A stretch of 12,723 nucleotides of DNA from Methanocalculus sp. MSAO_Arc2 (lineage in GTDB: Archaea > Halobacteriota > Methanomicrobia > Methanomicrobiales > Methanocorpusculaceae), in the NCBI GenBank assembly GCA_003838065.1, contig QZAC01000099.1:1-12723 (forward strand), written 5' to 3'. The stretch's first letter is position 1. The number at the start of each line of letters is the position of its first letter. Of the stretch, positions 6,383 through 12,723 are shown piece by piece. The position numbers were made by a program, and so were the translations under genes. The notes under the pieces were generated by a model. That model was given only the letters and a program-made list of their open reading frames with translations, searched no databases and was not told where the DNA came from.

Positions 6383-7231
6383 ATGATCGTCCGTGACTAC
6401 ATGATGAAAAATGTAGTTACTGCGGATACTCCTGCAAACAGGGATGAGATCCTGAAAATCCTGAAAAGAACCGGGATCAGTGGGGTACCGGTGATGAAAG
6501 AGGGCAATCTCATTGGCATTATTACCCGAAAAGATCTCCTCCGAAATCCCCATGAAACGCAGATTGCACTGCTGATGACCCCTGATCCAATCACAATCGA
6601 TGCTGATGCAACGCTTTGCGAGGCTGCTGAAGTCATTATTCGACACAATGTGCGGAGGCTCCCGGTTATCGAAGATGGGAGGCTTGTTGGTCTTATCAGT
6701 GTCGCAGATCTCATTGGTGCAGTAGCGCAGATGAAGATCCAGGACGAGATCAAGGACAGATATGTATCGAGAACCTTCGCGCTCTGGAACGAAACACCAC
6801 TCAATATTGTTGGAAGGATTATGGAGATAGCTCATGTTGATGCAATCTCCATTCTGGATTCAGATAACCGGCTGGATGGGATTATTACCGAGAGGGATCT
6901 GATCCGCTGTTCCTGCATTGAAGATGATATTGAAATCAGTGATTTCAGCAACGGCACCGATGATGATGAATGGACATGGGAGAGCATTCGTGATATGCAT
7001 ATGATATCCTATGGGATTTCCCGCATCCAGCTTCCATTAAAGCCAGTCAGGCTTGCGATGGTGAAGAAGGTGATCGCAGTTCCGACGAATGCCGGAGTGA
7101 GCGAATGTGCATTAAAGATGAAACGCGGCCGTGTCGATCAGCTTCCAATTGTAAACGGAGATAGACGACTGGTTGCGATGCTCTATGATCGTGAATTGAT
7201 CAGAGCACTCATCGACTATAATCCTCAATAA
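6383..7231 (+). CDS. Protein with four CBS domains (two Bateman modules)
   Basis: A 282-residue protein made only of CBS domains. CBS1 spans about 3-55 (VRDYMMKNVVTADTP ... GIITRKDLL), CBS2 about 62-115 (LMTPDPITIDADATLCEAAEVI ... GLISVADLI), CBS3 about 125-177 (YVSRTFALWNETPLNIV ... GIITERDLI) and CBS4 about 223-278 (MVKKVIAVPTNAGVSECALKM ... MLYDRELI). CBS3 is divergent at its start, lacking the MT.P block. An acidic linker with DDDEWTWE at about 193-200 separates CBS3 from CBS4. CBS pairs generally bind AMP, ATP or S-adenosylmethionine and regulate partner proteins; with no attached enzyme domain the partner is unknown. GGTGGTGAGGG at 6362-6372, inside the end of uspA, is a strong ribosome binding site, so the two genes are co-expressed. 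Confidence 0.93.
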   Translation: MIVRDYMMKNVVTADTPANRDEILKILKRTGISGVPVMKEGNLIGIITRKDLLRNPHETQIALLMTPDPITIDADATLCEAAEVIIRHNVRRLPVIEDGRLVGLISVADLIGAVAQMKIQDEIKDRYVSRTFALWNETPLNIVGRIMEIAHVDAISILDSDNRLDGIITERDLIRCSCIEDDIEISDFSNGTDDDEWTWESIRDMHMISYGISRIQLPLKPVRLAMVKKVIAVPTNAGVSECALKMKRGRVDQLPIVNGDRRLVAMLYDRELIRALIDYNPQ

Positions 7232-7259
7232 GAAAATTTATCTTGAAAAGCAGCAAAGT

Positions 7260-7283
7260 ATGGTATAACGCTTACCATTTTTT
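7260..7283 (+). terminator. Inverted repeat followed by T6: terminator of the CBS gene or operator of psmB
   Basis: ATGGTA (7260-7265) and TACCAT (7273-7278) form perfect 6-base arms around a 7-base loop, followed directly by T6 (7278-7283). The arms are AT-rich, so the stem is weak. It starts 28 bases after the stop of the CBS gene, which fits a terminator. It also contains TATAAC at 7264-7269, about 45 bases before the psmB start, so it could instead be a promoter-operator element. The sequence does not decide between these. Confidence 0.4.
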
Positions 7284-7310
7284 GCGTTCTGATTTTCAGG
7301 GGCATATACC

Positions 7311-7952
7311 ATGATGCAACAGCAACAGGAAATTATGAAAGGAACGACAACCATCGGAATTGTATTTTCTGAAGGTGTTGTCCTTGCAACGGAAAAGCGG
7401 GCGACCATGGGGTACATGATCGCAAGTAAAAATGCAAAAAAGATCTATAAGATTACGGATACGATTGCCATGACGACTGCAGGTGGCGTGGGTGATGCCC
7501 AGCAGCTTGCCCGCCTGATGAGTGTTGAGAGCAATCTCTACCAGATCCGGAGGAGACAGACGATTTCAGTGGGTGCAGCCGCAACACTCCTCTCAAATTA
7601 CCTCAACATGAACCGGTTCTTCCCCTATTATGTACAGCTCCTTGTTGGAGGTATTGATGATAAGGGGCCATCGGTCTACTCTGTTGATGCAATGGGAGGC
7701 GCAACGCGGGAAGATGACTTCGTTGCCACAGGATCCGGATCTCCAATGGCATTTGGGGTGCTTGAAGACCGGTTCAGGGCTGGCTTTACCGAGCAGGAAG
7801 CAATAGAGCTTGCCGTTCGCTCTATACAATCAGCAATGCGGCGTGATGCAGGATCTGGTGAAGGGTTCCAGGTGGCCGTTATTACAAAGGAGAAGTTCGA
7901 AGTAATGGATGATACCGCGCTCGAAGAGATAGCCAGATCCCTCCGCACCTAA
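7311..7952 (+). CDS. psmB: Proteasome beta subunit (archaeal 20S), precursor
   Basis: A 213-residue N-terminal-nucleophile hydrolase precursor. The beta subunit forms the inner catalytic rings of the 20S proteasome. A very short propeptide (MMQQQQEIMKG) ends at G11; autocleavage exposes the catalytic threonine T12, giving mature TTTIGIVFSEG. In mature numbering E17 (in ATEKRAT) and K33 (in AKKI) are present, and the GSGS loop is seen in VATGSGSPMAFG, so it should be active. Two ATGs (7311 and 7314) are adjacent; either leaves the cleavage site intact. AGGGG at 7298-7302 precedes the start by 8 bases. The alpha subunit and the activating ATPase are not in the window. The next gene, aCPSF1, follows after 27 bases. 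Confidence 0.97.
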   Translation: MMQQQQEIMKGTTTIGIVFSEGVVLATEKRATMGYMIASKNAKKIYKITDTIAMTTAGGVGDAQQLARLMSVESNLYQIRRRQTISVGAAATLLSNYLNMNRFFPYYVQLLVGGIDDKGPSVYSVDAMGGATREDDFVATGSGSPMAFGVLEDRFRAGFTEQEAIELAVRSIQSAMRRDAGSGEGFQVAVITKEKFEVMDDTALEEIARSLRT

Positions 7953-7966
7953 TTTTTTACTTTTTT
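7953..7966 (+). terminator. Double T6 tract between psmB and aCPSF1
   Basis: Immediately after the psmB stop the sequence is T6-AC-T6. U-rich tracts mark 3' ends cut by aCPSF1/FttA in archaea, so this could be a (partial) terminator for psmB lying in the 5' leader of the gene for that very factor. Alternatively it is only a T-rich spacer. No hairpin is seen. Confidence 0.4.
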
Positions 7967-7979
7967 CAGGAACATTTCC

Positions 7980-9872
7980 ATGTTAATTGAGGACAGACTC
8001 AAAGAGCTGAAAGAGCTTATCAACCGGAAGGTACCCACGGGCATCACTGTATCAAATGTCGAGTTCGAAGGGCCTGAACTGGTTATCTATACTGATGATC
8101 CAAAGAAGTTTGCAGATAACGCCGAGCTGATCAAGGTACTGGCACGGGACCTTCGGAAGCGCATCGTTGTCCGTCCAAATGTCCTTGAAGACCCAGAACG
8201 TGCTTATGATGAGATCACCCGCATCGTTTCTGAGAATGCAGGAATCACTGATATTTTCTTTGACCCGGATACCGGGGAAGTCTTAATCGAAGCGGAAAAA
8301 CCAGGCGTGGTCATCGGAAAGAATGGAACGACGCTCCGGGACATCACAAAGAGCATCGGATGGACACCAAAAGTTGTCCGGACACCTCCAATCGAAAGCT
8401 CTACGGTCAAGCAGATCCGCCAGTATCTTCGTGCAAGCCGTGATGAAAGAAAAGAGTTCCTGCGTTTGAGCGGCAGGCGGATCCACCGGGATATCAGTAC
8501 AAAAGACCAGTGGGTGCGCGTGACGACCCTCGGGTGCTGCCGGGAGGTCGGGCGGGCGGCTTTCCTCCTATCCACACCTGAAAGCAGGATCTTAATCGAC
8601 TGCGGGGAAAAACCAGGCGCCAGCAATGGGGCAACCCCGTACCTTGGAGTACCTGAGATCCAGCCCCTGACCAATCTTGACGCTGTTGTGCTCACGCATG
8701 CCCACCTTGATCATTGTGCCCTGATACCGCTCCTCTTCCGCTATGGGTTTTCCGGACCTATCTATGCAACACCACCCACACGCGATCTCTCCTCCATGCT
8801 TCAGCTCGATTACCTCGAAGTGATTCATAAGGAGGGGCGTCCCGCACCCTATTCCTCAAATGAAGTTAAACAGTATGTCAAAAACTCGATAACGTTAAAC
8901 TATGGATCTGTTACTGATATTGCCCCTGATATCAAACTGACATTCCATAATGCAGGCCATATCCTGGGATCTGCCATCGCACACTTCCATGTAGGTGACG
9001 GGCTCTACAATATCGCATTCACCGGTGACTTCAATTACAGTAAAAGCCGCCTCTTCAACCCTGCAACCGCACAGTTTCCGCGGCTTGAGGCGATCTTTAT
9101 CGAGAGCACCTATGGAGCATCCAGAGATATGACACCTGCACGAAAGGAGGCAGAGAAAAAGCTCTATGACGTGATCATTCGGACGATTGAACGAGGAGGG
9201 AAAGTTATCATCCCTGCATTTGCCGTTGGCAGATCACAGGAGGTGATGCTGGCGCTTGAGGAGGGAATCCGGAAAAACGAACTTCCAAAAATCAAGATCT
9301 TTTTGGACGGCATGATTAAAGAGGCAACTGCCATCCACACAACCTATCCTGAATATCTCAATTCAGATCTCAGGAACCAGATCTTTCGGGAAGGCTTAAA
9401 CCCATTCCTTTCAGAGTGCTTCGAGCAGGTAGACTCTCCTGAAAAACGCGAGTCAGTTATCGGAGGAGAACCATCTGTCATCATTTCGACCTCCGGTATG
9501 ATGAACGGCGGTCCGGTGATGGATTATCTGCATAATCTAGCGGGAGATGAACGAAACACCCTGGTATTTGTCGGGTACCAGGCAGATGGAACACTCGGCA
9601 GACGTATCCAGAAGGGCTGGCGTGAGATACCGATCGGATCAAAAGGGAGCATCAATGTGAACCTTGAGGTGACCACGGTCGAGGGGTTCTCAGGCCATTC
9701 GGACCGGAGACAGCTGATGAACTATATCAACCACATGCAGCCACGGCCTGAGAAGATATTCTGTGTCCATGGCGAGGAAGGGAAAACCCTGGATCTTGCA
9801 AGTTCTATCTATAAAAAATACCATATCCAGACCCACTCCCCCATGAACCTTGAAACGTACCGTATGATATGA
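7980..9872 (+). CDS. fttA: Archaeal CPSF-like beta-CASP ribonuclease aCPSF1 / termination factor FttA
   Basis: A 630-residue protein with the full aCPSF1 layout. Two N-terminal KH-type domains cover about residues 1-145, the second with a GxxG loop (VIGKNGTTLRDI, about 111-122). A metallo-beta-lactamase domain starts near 178 and carries HxHxDH (H240, H242, D244, H245), H327 in GHILGSA and D350 in GDFNYS. A beta-CASP domain begins around 375 (IESTYG, then PAFAVGRSQE and ISTSGMMNGGP), and the C-terminal part has GHSD (H573) and CVHGE (H598). In Methanococcus and Thermococcus this family is an endoribonuclease that cuts nascent RNA at U-rich sites and drives transcription termination. The start at 7980 has only a weak CAGGA upstream. 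Adjacency to psmB is, as I recall, common in euryarchaea. The downstream MFS gene overlaps it by 4 bases. Confidence 0.97.
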   Translation: MLIEDRLKELKELINRKVPTGITVSNVEFEGPELVIYTDDPKKFADNAELIKVLARDLRKRIVVRPNVLEDPERAYDEITRIVSENAGITDIFFDPDTGEVLIEAEKPGVVIGKNGTTLRDITKSIGWTPKVVRTPPIESSTVKQIRQYLRASRDERKEFLRLSGRRIHRDISTKDQWVRVTTLGCCREVGRAAFLLSTPESRILIDCGEKPGASNGATPYLGVPEIQPLTNLDAVVLTHAHLDHCALIPLLFRYGFSGPIYATPPTRDLSSMLQLDYLEVIHKEGRPAPYSSNEVKQYVKNSITLNYGSVTDIAPDIKLTFHNAGHILGSAIAHFHVGDGLYNIAFTGDFNYSKSRLFNPATAQFPRLEAIFIESTYGASRDMTPARKEAEKKLYDVIIRTIERGGKVIIPAFAVGRSQEVMLALEEGIRKNELPKIKIFLDGMIKEATAIHTTYPEYLNSDLRNQIFREGLNPFLSECFEQVDSPEKRESVIGGEPSVIISTSGMMNGGPVMDYLHNLAGDERNTLVFVGYQADGTLGRRIQKGWREIPIGSKGSINVNLEVTTVEGFSGHSDRRQLMNYINHMQPRPEKIFCVHGEEGKTLDLASSIYKKYHIQTHSPMNLETYRMI

Positions 9873-10948
9873 TCCGCAACCACCTTCCCTCAATCCTCGG
9901 AGTCTTTGCGATCATGGCACTCTCCAATGCGGTGGTGCCTGTACTGCCGGCTTTTGGTGAAGGGTCAGGTCTTCAGGGTATAATATTTTCTGCATATTTT
10001 TTTGGTGCTCTCATTACCGTCTTTCCTGCGGGAATTGCAAGCGATCGGATAGGATCCCGGATTTTAATCAGGACAGGACTTCTGATAACCGTTCTTTCAG
10101 GCATTATCCTGATAACTGTCGATATTGTCCAGATCATCGTTCTTGCCAGGATTTTTGAGGGGATAGGTGCAGGTCTCTTCATTGCATCTGCAATGTCGCT
10201 TCTGAATGCAGATCCGGATCATAAACGGTTATCCGGATATTTCATGGGTGCATTGAACGCCGGTCTGCTGGCTGGCCTTGCCGGAACCGGCTGGATTGTA
10301 TCCATTATAACCGACCCGCGTTCCGGACTTGCATTTTTTACCATCATCTCTGTTATCGCGTTTCTCCTCTCACTCCTGATGGTGAAGGCGCCATCAAAGA
10401 AGTTCTTGAAACTTACGACCATTCCACGGTACATAAGCGATTATAAATGGCTCTGGTATTCGGCAATTGTTATTGTCGGAACGACTGGTGCCGCAACGGC
10501 CCTCTATCCAGAGTTTGGTGGACACGATCCACTCATCACCGGGATATTGATTGCAAGCATGAACCTGACAACCATGATCACCGTCGTTTTAATATCCCAT
10601 ATGCGGCTTGAGCCTGTAACAACGATACGCATTGGGGCACTTGGGATCGGCGGATCTGTTGTCATCTGTCTCTTGAGCCCGATTGGGTTTCCACTGATGG
10701 GTGTATGTGCAGGGGTGGTTATCATTGCCCAGATGGCGTTTCTCGCTGAAACCAGGGCACCACAGGGTGCTTTGATGGGGCTCTTAAATACCTCGACATA
10801 TGGGGGCCTGTCTCTGCTCCCATTCATGACAGGGTTTATCGCAGAGTATACGTCCTTCCTCTTCGCATTTGTCACCCCGGCTATCTTTGCAATCACCGTC
10901 GCACTGACAATCAACAGGTGTGAATGCAGGCTGCCAACCCTTCAGTAA
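9869..10948 (+). CDS. Major facilitator superfamily transporter, substrate unknown
   Basis: A 359-residue, strongly hydrophobic protein with about 12 predicted membrane helices, so compact for the superfamily (usually 390-450). The MFS motif A between helices 2 and 3 is clear at residues 53-67 (PAGIASDRIGSRILI). The central loop is short and basic (KAPSKKFLKLTT, about 173-184), as expected between the two six-helix halves. The start ATG overlaps the aCPSF1 stop (ATGA) and has no Shine-Dalgarno sequence of its own, so translation is probably coupled to aCPSF1. Its tail overlaps the opposing deaminase gene by 7 bases. Nothing in the sequence shows the substrate; drug or sugar efflux-like members look similar. 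Confidence 0.88.
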   Translation: MIRNHLPSILGVFAIMALSNAVVPVLPAFGEGSGLQGIIFSAYFFGALITVFPAGIASDRIGSRILIRTGLLITVLSGIILITVDIVQIIVLARIFEGIGAGLFIASAMSLLNADPDHKRLSGYFMGALNAGLLAGLAGTGWIVSIITDPRSGLAFFTIISVIAFLLSLLMVKAPSKKFLKLTTIPRYISDYKWLWYSAIVIVGTTGAATALYPEFGGHDPLITGILIASMNLTTMITVVLISHMRLEPVTTIRIGALGIGGSVVICLLSPIGFPLMGVCAGVVIIAQMAFLAETRAPQGALMGLLNTSTYGGLSLLPFMTGFIAEYTSFLFAFVTPAIFAITVALTINRCECRLPTLQ

Positions 10949-11415
10949 ATTTTCCGGTCTGGAAGTGCGGCCCAGTCACGGAGAAGTGCGTGATTCTCTT
11001 CAAGGAGATATCCTCCAATAATCTTCAGAGTACTCCCGCCTATCGCCTGCATCTGCTCATTTGAAATGGTCATCTCTGAAAACCCAAGAGCCAGCACATC
11101 TTCAATTGAAGTCCCATAGACGATCCGTTCCATTTTTGCCCAGTGGCAGGCTGCAAAACACATCGGGCAGGGCTCGGTTGTCGTATAGATTGTGCATCCT
11201 GAGAGCTCAATCCTCTGCAGCCTGGCTTGTGCCTCCCGAATAGCGATGATCTCAGCATGTGCCGTGCTGTCACATCCGGCAAAGACCTGATTATGGGCAG
11301 AGGCGATAATTTCGCCATTGCATTCAATGCATGCACCAAACGGCGACTGGCCATGTGCAATACCTTCTCGCGCAGATCGAATTGCTTCACGCATACAGTC
11401 TGGATCTAAAGACAT
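10942..11415 (-). CDS. Nucleobase/nucleoside deaminase, guanine-deaminase type
   Basis: A 157-residue protein of the cytidine/deoxycytidylate deaminase fold. The zinc motifs are complete: H53-A-E55 in TAHAEIIAIREA and PCPMC (C83, C86) in TTEPCPMCFAACHWAK. The size and the C-terminus (W..L...KIY) resemble bacterial GuaD, which deaminates guanine to xanthine and swaps its C-terminal tail in the dimer. TadA (tRNA adenosine deaminase) has the same core but is generally absent from archaea and lacks this tail, so guanine deaminase is the better guess; the substrate is not proven. GGAG at 11420-11423, four bases before the ATG, supports the start. It is the second gene of an operon with the GyrI-like gene, 21 bases upstream. 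Confidence 0.88.
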   Translation of the reverse strand: MSLDPDCMREAIRSAREGIAHGQSPFGACIECNGEIIASAHNQVFAGCDSTAHAEIIAIREAQARLQRIELSGCTIYTTTEPCPMCFAACHWAKMERIVYGTSIEDVLALGFSEMTISNEQMQAIGGSTLKIIGGYLLEENHALLRDWAALPDRKIY

Positions 11416-11436
11416 AACACTCCTGGTACTGCACTG

Positions 11437-11916
11437 TTACTCAGCCGGACTGACTGGTGCATAGATCCAGGTGACCAGGATCTCTTCCTCGGTTGTTTCG
11501 GGATCATTAATATAGACCTCCCGCATGGGGCCGGTTACGTGCAGGTTGTTCTTTTCAAGCCAATCGAAGAGTTCTTTGTATGTTTCTGTTAATTCAGCAT
11601 ATGGTCCCATGTGAATAATCCGTGCCATCTCTCCACCAGGAAGTTCATAGACCGTCATATCACCATGACCCACCACCTCGCCAACAACTGGAAATACTAC
11701 CTCAATATCGGCATTGCCTGCCTTTGCTGCCTGCTGGACAGCTTCAGGGCTTTCTTCATGGCAGATGTAGGCAGGAGGGCCGATAACCTCGATATGCTGT
11801 TTGTTGATGTAGGAGGCGACCTCGCGGATCATGGATCCGATCTCTGCATAGTCTCCGGTTCTGCGAAGGCTCAGGACTTTCTGGGGAGCAACATCGACTG
11901 TAAGTATCAATCGCAT
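11437..11916 (-). CDS. GyrI-like / AraC-effector-binding domain protein
   Basis: A 159-residue stand-alone domain of the GyrI-like small-molecule-binding (SHS2 duplication) type, as found at the C-terminus of MerR- and AraC-family regulators. Typical features are the early (V)LSLRRTGDYAEIGSMIREV, the middle PPAYICHEE with a conserved glutamate, VFPVVGEV followed by VYELPGGEMARIIHMGPYAEL, and the late VYINDPETTEEEILVTWIYAPV. The repeated strand-helix halves (about 1-75 and 76-155) are visible. No DNA-binding domain is attached, so it is a ligand-binding or hydrolase-like protein rather than a transcription factor by itself. A TATA-like ATAAAAAA (11940-11947, reversed) lies about 27 bases upstream of the ATG, suggesting a leaderless message. 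It leads an operon with the deaminase. Confidence 0.88.
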   Translation of the reverse strand: MRLILTVDVAPQKVLSLRRTGDYAEIGSMIREVASYINKQHIEVIGPPAYICHEESPEAVQQAAKAGNADIEVVFPVVGEVVGHGDMTVYELPGGEMARIIHMGPYAELTETYKELFDWLEKNNLHVTGPMREVYINDPETTEEEILVTWIYAPVSPAE

Positions 11917-11939
11917 TGATACAATTCTGTCACAGGAGA

Positions 11940-11947
11940 ATAAAAAA
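11940..11947 (-). promoter_or_regulatory. Putative TATA box of the GyrI-like/deaminase operon
   Basis: On the minus strand this reads TTTTTTAT, centred about 27 bases from the ATG at 11916. No ribosome binding site precedes that ATG, which fits a leaderless transcript. The rest of the gap 11917-12078 holds nothing else that I can identify apart from the T-tract below. Confidence 0.4.
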
Positions 11948-12059
11948 GAGATCTATTCCAGGCTTCATGATCCGGCAGGCAGCGTATCCCAGGTTTCCAT
12001 GTGGATTGCTGCCCGGGCGAGTATGCAATAGAGGAGTGCCCGATACTAATAATTGTGAT

Positions 12060-12065
12060 AAAAAA
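12060..12065 (-). terminator. Putative U6 termination tract for the NHL-repeat gene
   Basis: On the minus strand a T6 run begins 13 bases past the NHL gene stop (12079-12081). A U-rich tract at this distance fits archaeal termination; no stem-loop was seen. Confidence 0.35.
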
Positions 12066-12078
12066 GGTGAAGAGTGGA

Positions 12079-12723
12079 TTATCTTCTCTTTATTGCCAAG
12101 ATGACAGCGGAACCGAGCATTCCAGCGACGATGGTCAGAACAGAGAGAGGAGTGGCTTCAGCATCAGGCCTATCCCCGGGCCTGGCCATGGGACGATCTG
12201 TTGCAAACATCTGGATGCGGTGGTTCTCGGTATCTGATACATAGACAAATCCATCTGAATCGACTGCAATGTCAAAGGGGAAGTCAAACTCTCCATTGCC
12301 TGATCCCCCGCTCCCCCATGCGGTGATGAAAGCGCCGGCAGTGCTGAACTTCTGGATGCGGTTGTTGTCTGTATCTGCCACATAAATATTTCCAACAGGA
12401 TCGACTGCGATTCCACAGGGTGCCCTGAACTGCCCGTTGCCCGATCCATGAGATCCCCATGCAGCGATAAAGGAACCCTCATTATCGAACATCTGAACGC
12501 GGTGGTTGCCCCAATCTACAACAATTACGTTGTTGTTTCCATCAACAGCAATCCCACGCGGTCCTTTGAATTCTCCGTTTCCGGACCCTTCTGTCCCCCA
12601 AGTTGTAATGAAGGTGCCGGCATTGTCAAATTTCTGGATACGATGGTTTTCGGTATCTGCCACATACACATTACCGTCTGCATAAACGGCAATATTTGAA
12701 GGCCAGTGAAAATCGCCATTCCC
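12079..12723 (-). CDS. NHL-repeat protein with C-terminal membrane anchor, 3' part (5' end outside window)
   Basis: The frame is open to the right edge and gives the last 214 residues. They contain four NHL repeats (one cut by the edge) of 47 residues, with the pattern GSGNGEFxxPxGIAVDxxGNVYVADTxNHRIQxFxxxGxFITxWG. NHL repeats build a beta-propeller, usually six blades, used for binding. After the last repeat there is a Pro/Asp-rich linker (RPMARPGDRPDAEATP) and a final hydrophobic helix ending in KRR. This tail looks like a C-terminal anchor or sorting tail of surface proteins, so the propeller probably lies outside the cell; the signal peptide would be off the window. The GTG at 12669 is just an internal codon. 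The ligand is unknown. Confidence 0.88.
   Translation of the reverse strand, partial: GNGDFHWPSNIAVYADGNVYVADTENHRIQKFDNAGTFITTWGTEGSGNGEFKGPRGIAVDGNNNVIVVDWGNHRVQMFDNEGSFIAAWGSHGSGNGQFRAPCGIAVDPVGNIYVADTDNNRIQKFSTAGAFITAWGSGGSGNGEFDFPFDIAVDSDGFVYVSDTENHRIQMFATDRPMARPGDRPDAEATPLSVLTIVAGMLGSAVILAIKRR
12223..12720 (-). repeat. 141-base tandem repeats encoding NHL blades
   Basis: Blocks resembling GCGGTTGTTGTCTGTATCTG recur near 12218, 12358, 12499 and 12640, one per 141 bases, matching the 47-codon blade. The DNA copies are similar but not identical, and the differences fall partly at third positions, as expected for an internally duplicated coding region. Confidence 0.75.

Noticed and set aside
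8204..8695. A 163-residue minus-strand frame over aCPSF1.
   Set aside because: Low-complexity basic composition opposite conserved KH and beta-lactamase motifs; no independent start signal.
10942..11415. tRNA adenosine deaminase (TadA).
   Set aside because: The core motif is shared, but archaea generally lack TadA and the C-terminal tail resembles guanine deaminase.
12223..12720. CRISPR array or non-coding minisatellite.
   Set aside because: The 141-base period is a multiple of three, the frame is open throughout and the translation is a standard NHL repeat.
1..12723. A new defence, mobile-element or biosynthetic system.
   Set aside because: No nuclease-toxin pairs, integrases, transposases, reverse transcriptases or pathway clusters are seen; almost all genes belong to known housekeeping or widespread families.

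Overview
The window comes from a methanogenic euryarchaeon, most likely of the order Methanomicrobiales. It carries formylmethanofuran dehydrogenase genes (fwdBAC), an F420 biosynthesis gene (cofE), an archaeal 20S proteasome beta subunit, the archaeal transcription-termination ribonuclease aCPSF1/FttA and an archaeal Sec61-beta. Archaeal TATA-like boxes lie about 26-31 bases before several start codons. The genus cannot be fixed from the sequence alone. Coding density is high, both edges cut genes, no gap between genes exceeds about 165 bases, and no RNA gene, CRISPR array or insertion sequence was seen.

Layout. (1) 1-3435, + strand: the 3' part of fwdB, then fwdA and fwdC, joined by overlaps of 8 and 4 bases; this is part of the complex that fixes CO2 onto methanofuran. 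(2) 3493-3765, - strand: a small DUF1922-type zinc-ribbon protein, divergent from cofE (3911-4660, +). (3) 4663-4821, -: Sec61-beta, convergent with cofE with only 2 bases between, and divergent from a metal-dependent amidohydrolase (4873-5904, +) across a 51-base gap holding one palindromic TATA box. (4) 5949-7231, +: a UspA-type ATP-binding protein followed closely by a four-CBS-domain protein. (5) 7311-10948, +: proteasome beta subunit, aCPSF1/FttA and an MFS transporter, the last overlapping aCPSF1 by 4 bases. (6) 10942-11916, -: a GyrI-like ligand-binding protein and a guanine-deaminase-type nucleobase deaminase, forming a two-gene operon that overlaps the MFS gene tail to tail by 7 bases. 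(7) 12079-12723, -: the C-terminal part of an NHL-repeat protein with a C-terminal membrane anchor.

The genes are mainly conserved core functions: methanogenesis, cofactor synthesis, protein export, protein turnover and RNA 3'-end formation. I see no defence, mobile or secondary-metabolite system, and nothing that I would call a new multi-gene system. The most interesting signals are regulatory: a symmetric divergent promoter serving two apparently leaderless genes; U-rich tracts at the ends of several genes, including a double T6 tract directly before the gene for the factor that acts on such tracts; and a palindrome plus T-run upstream of psmB.
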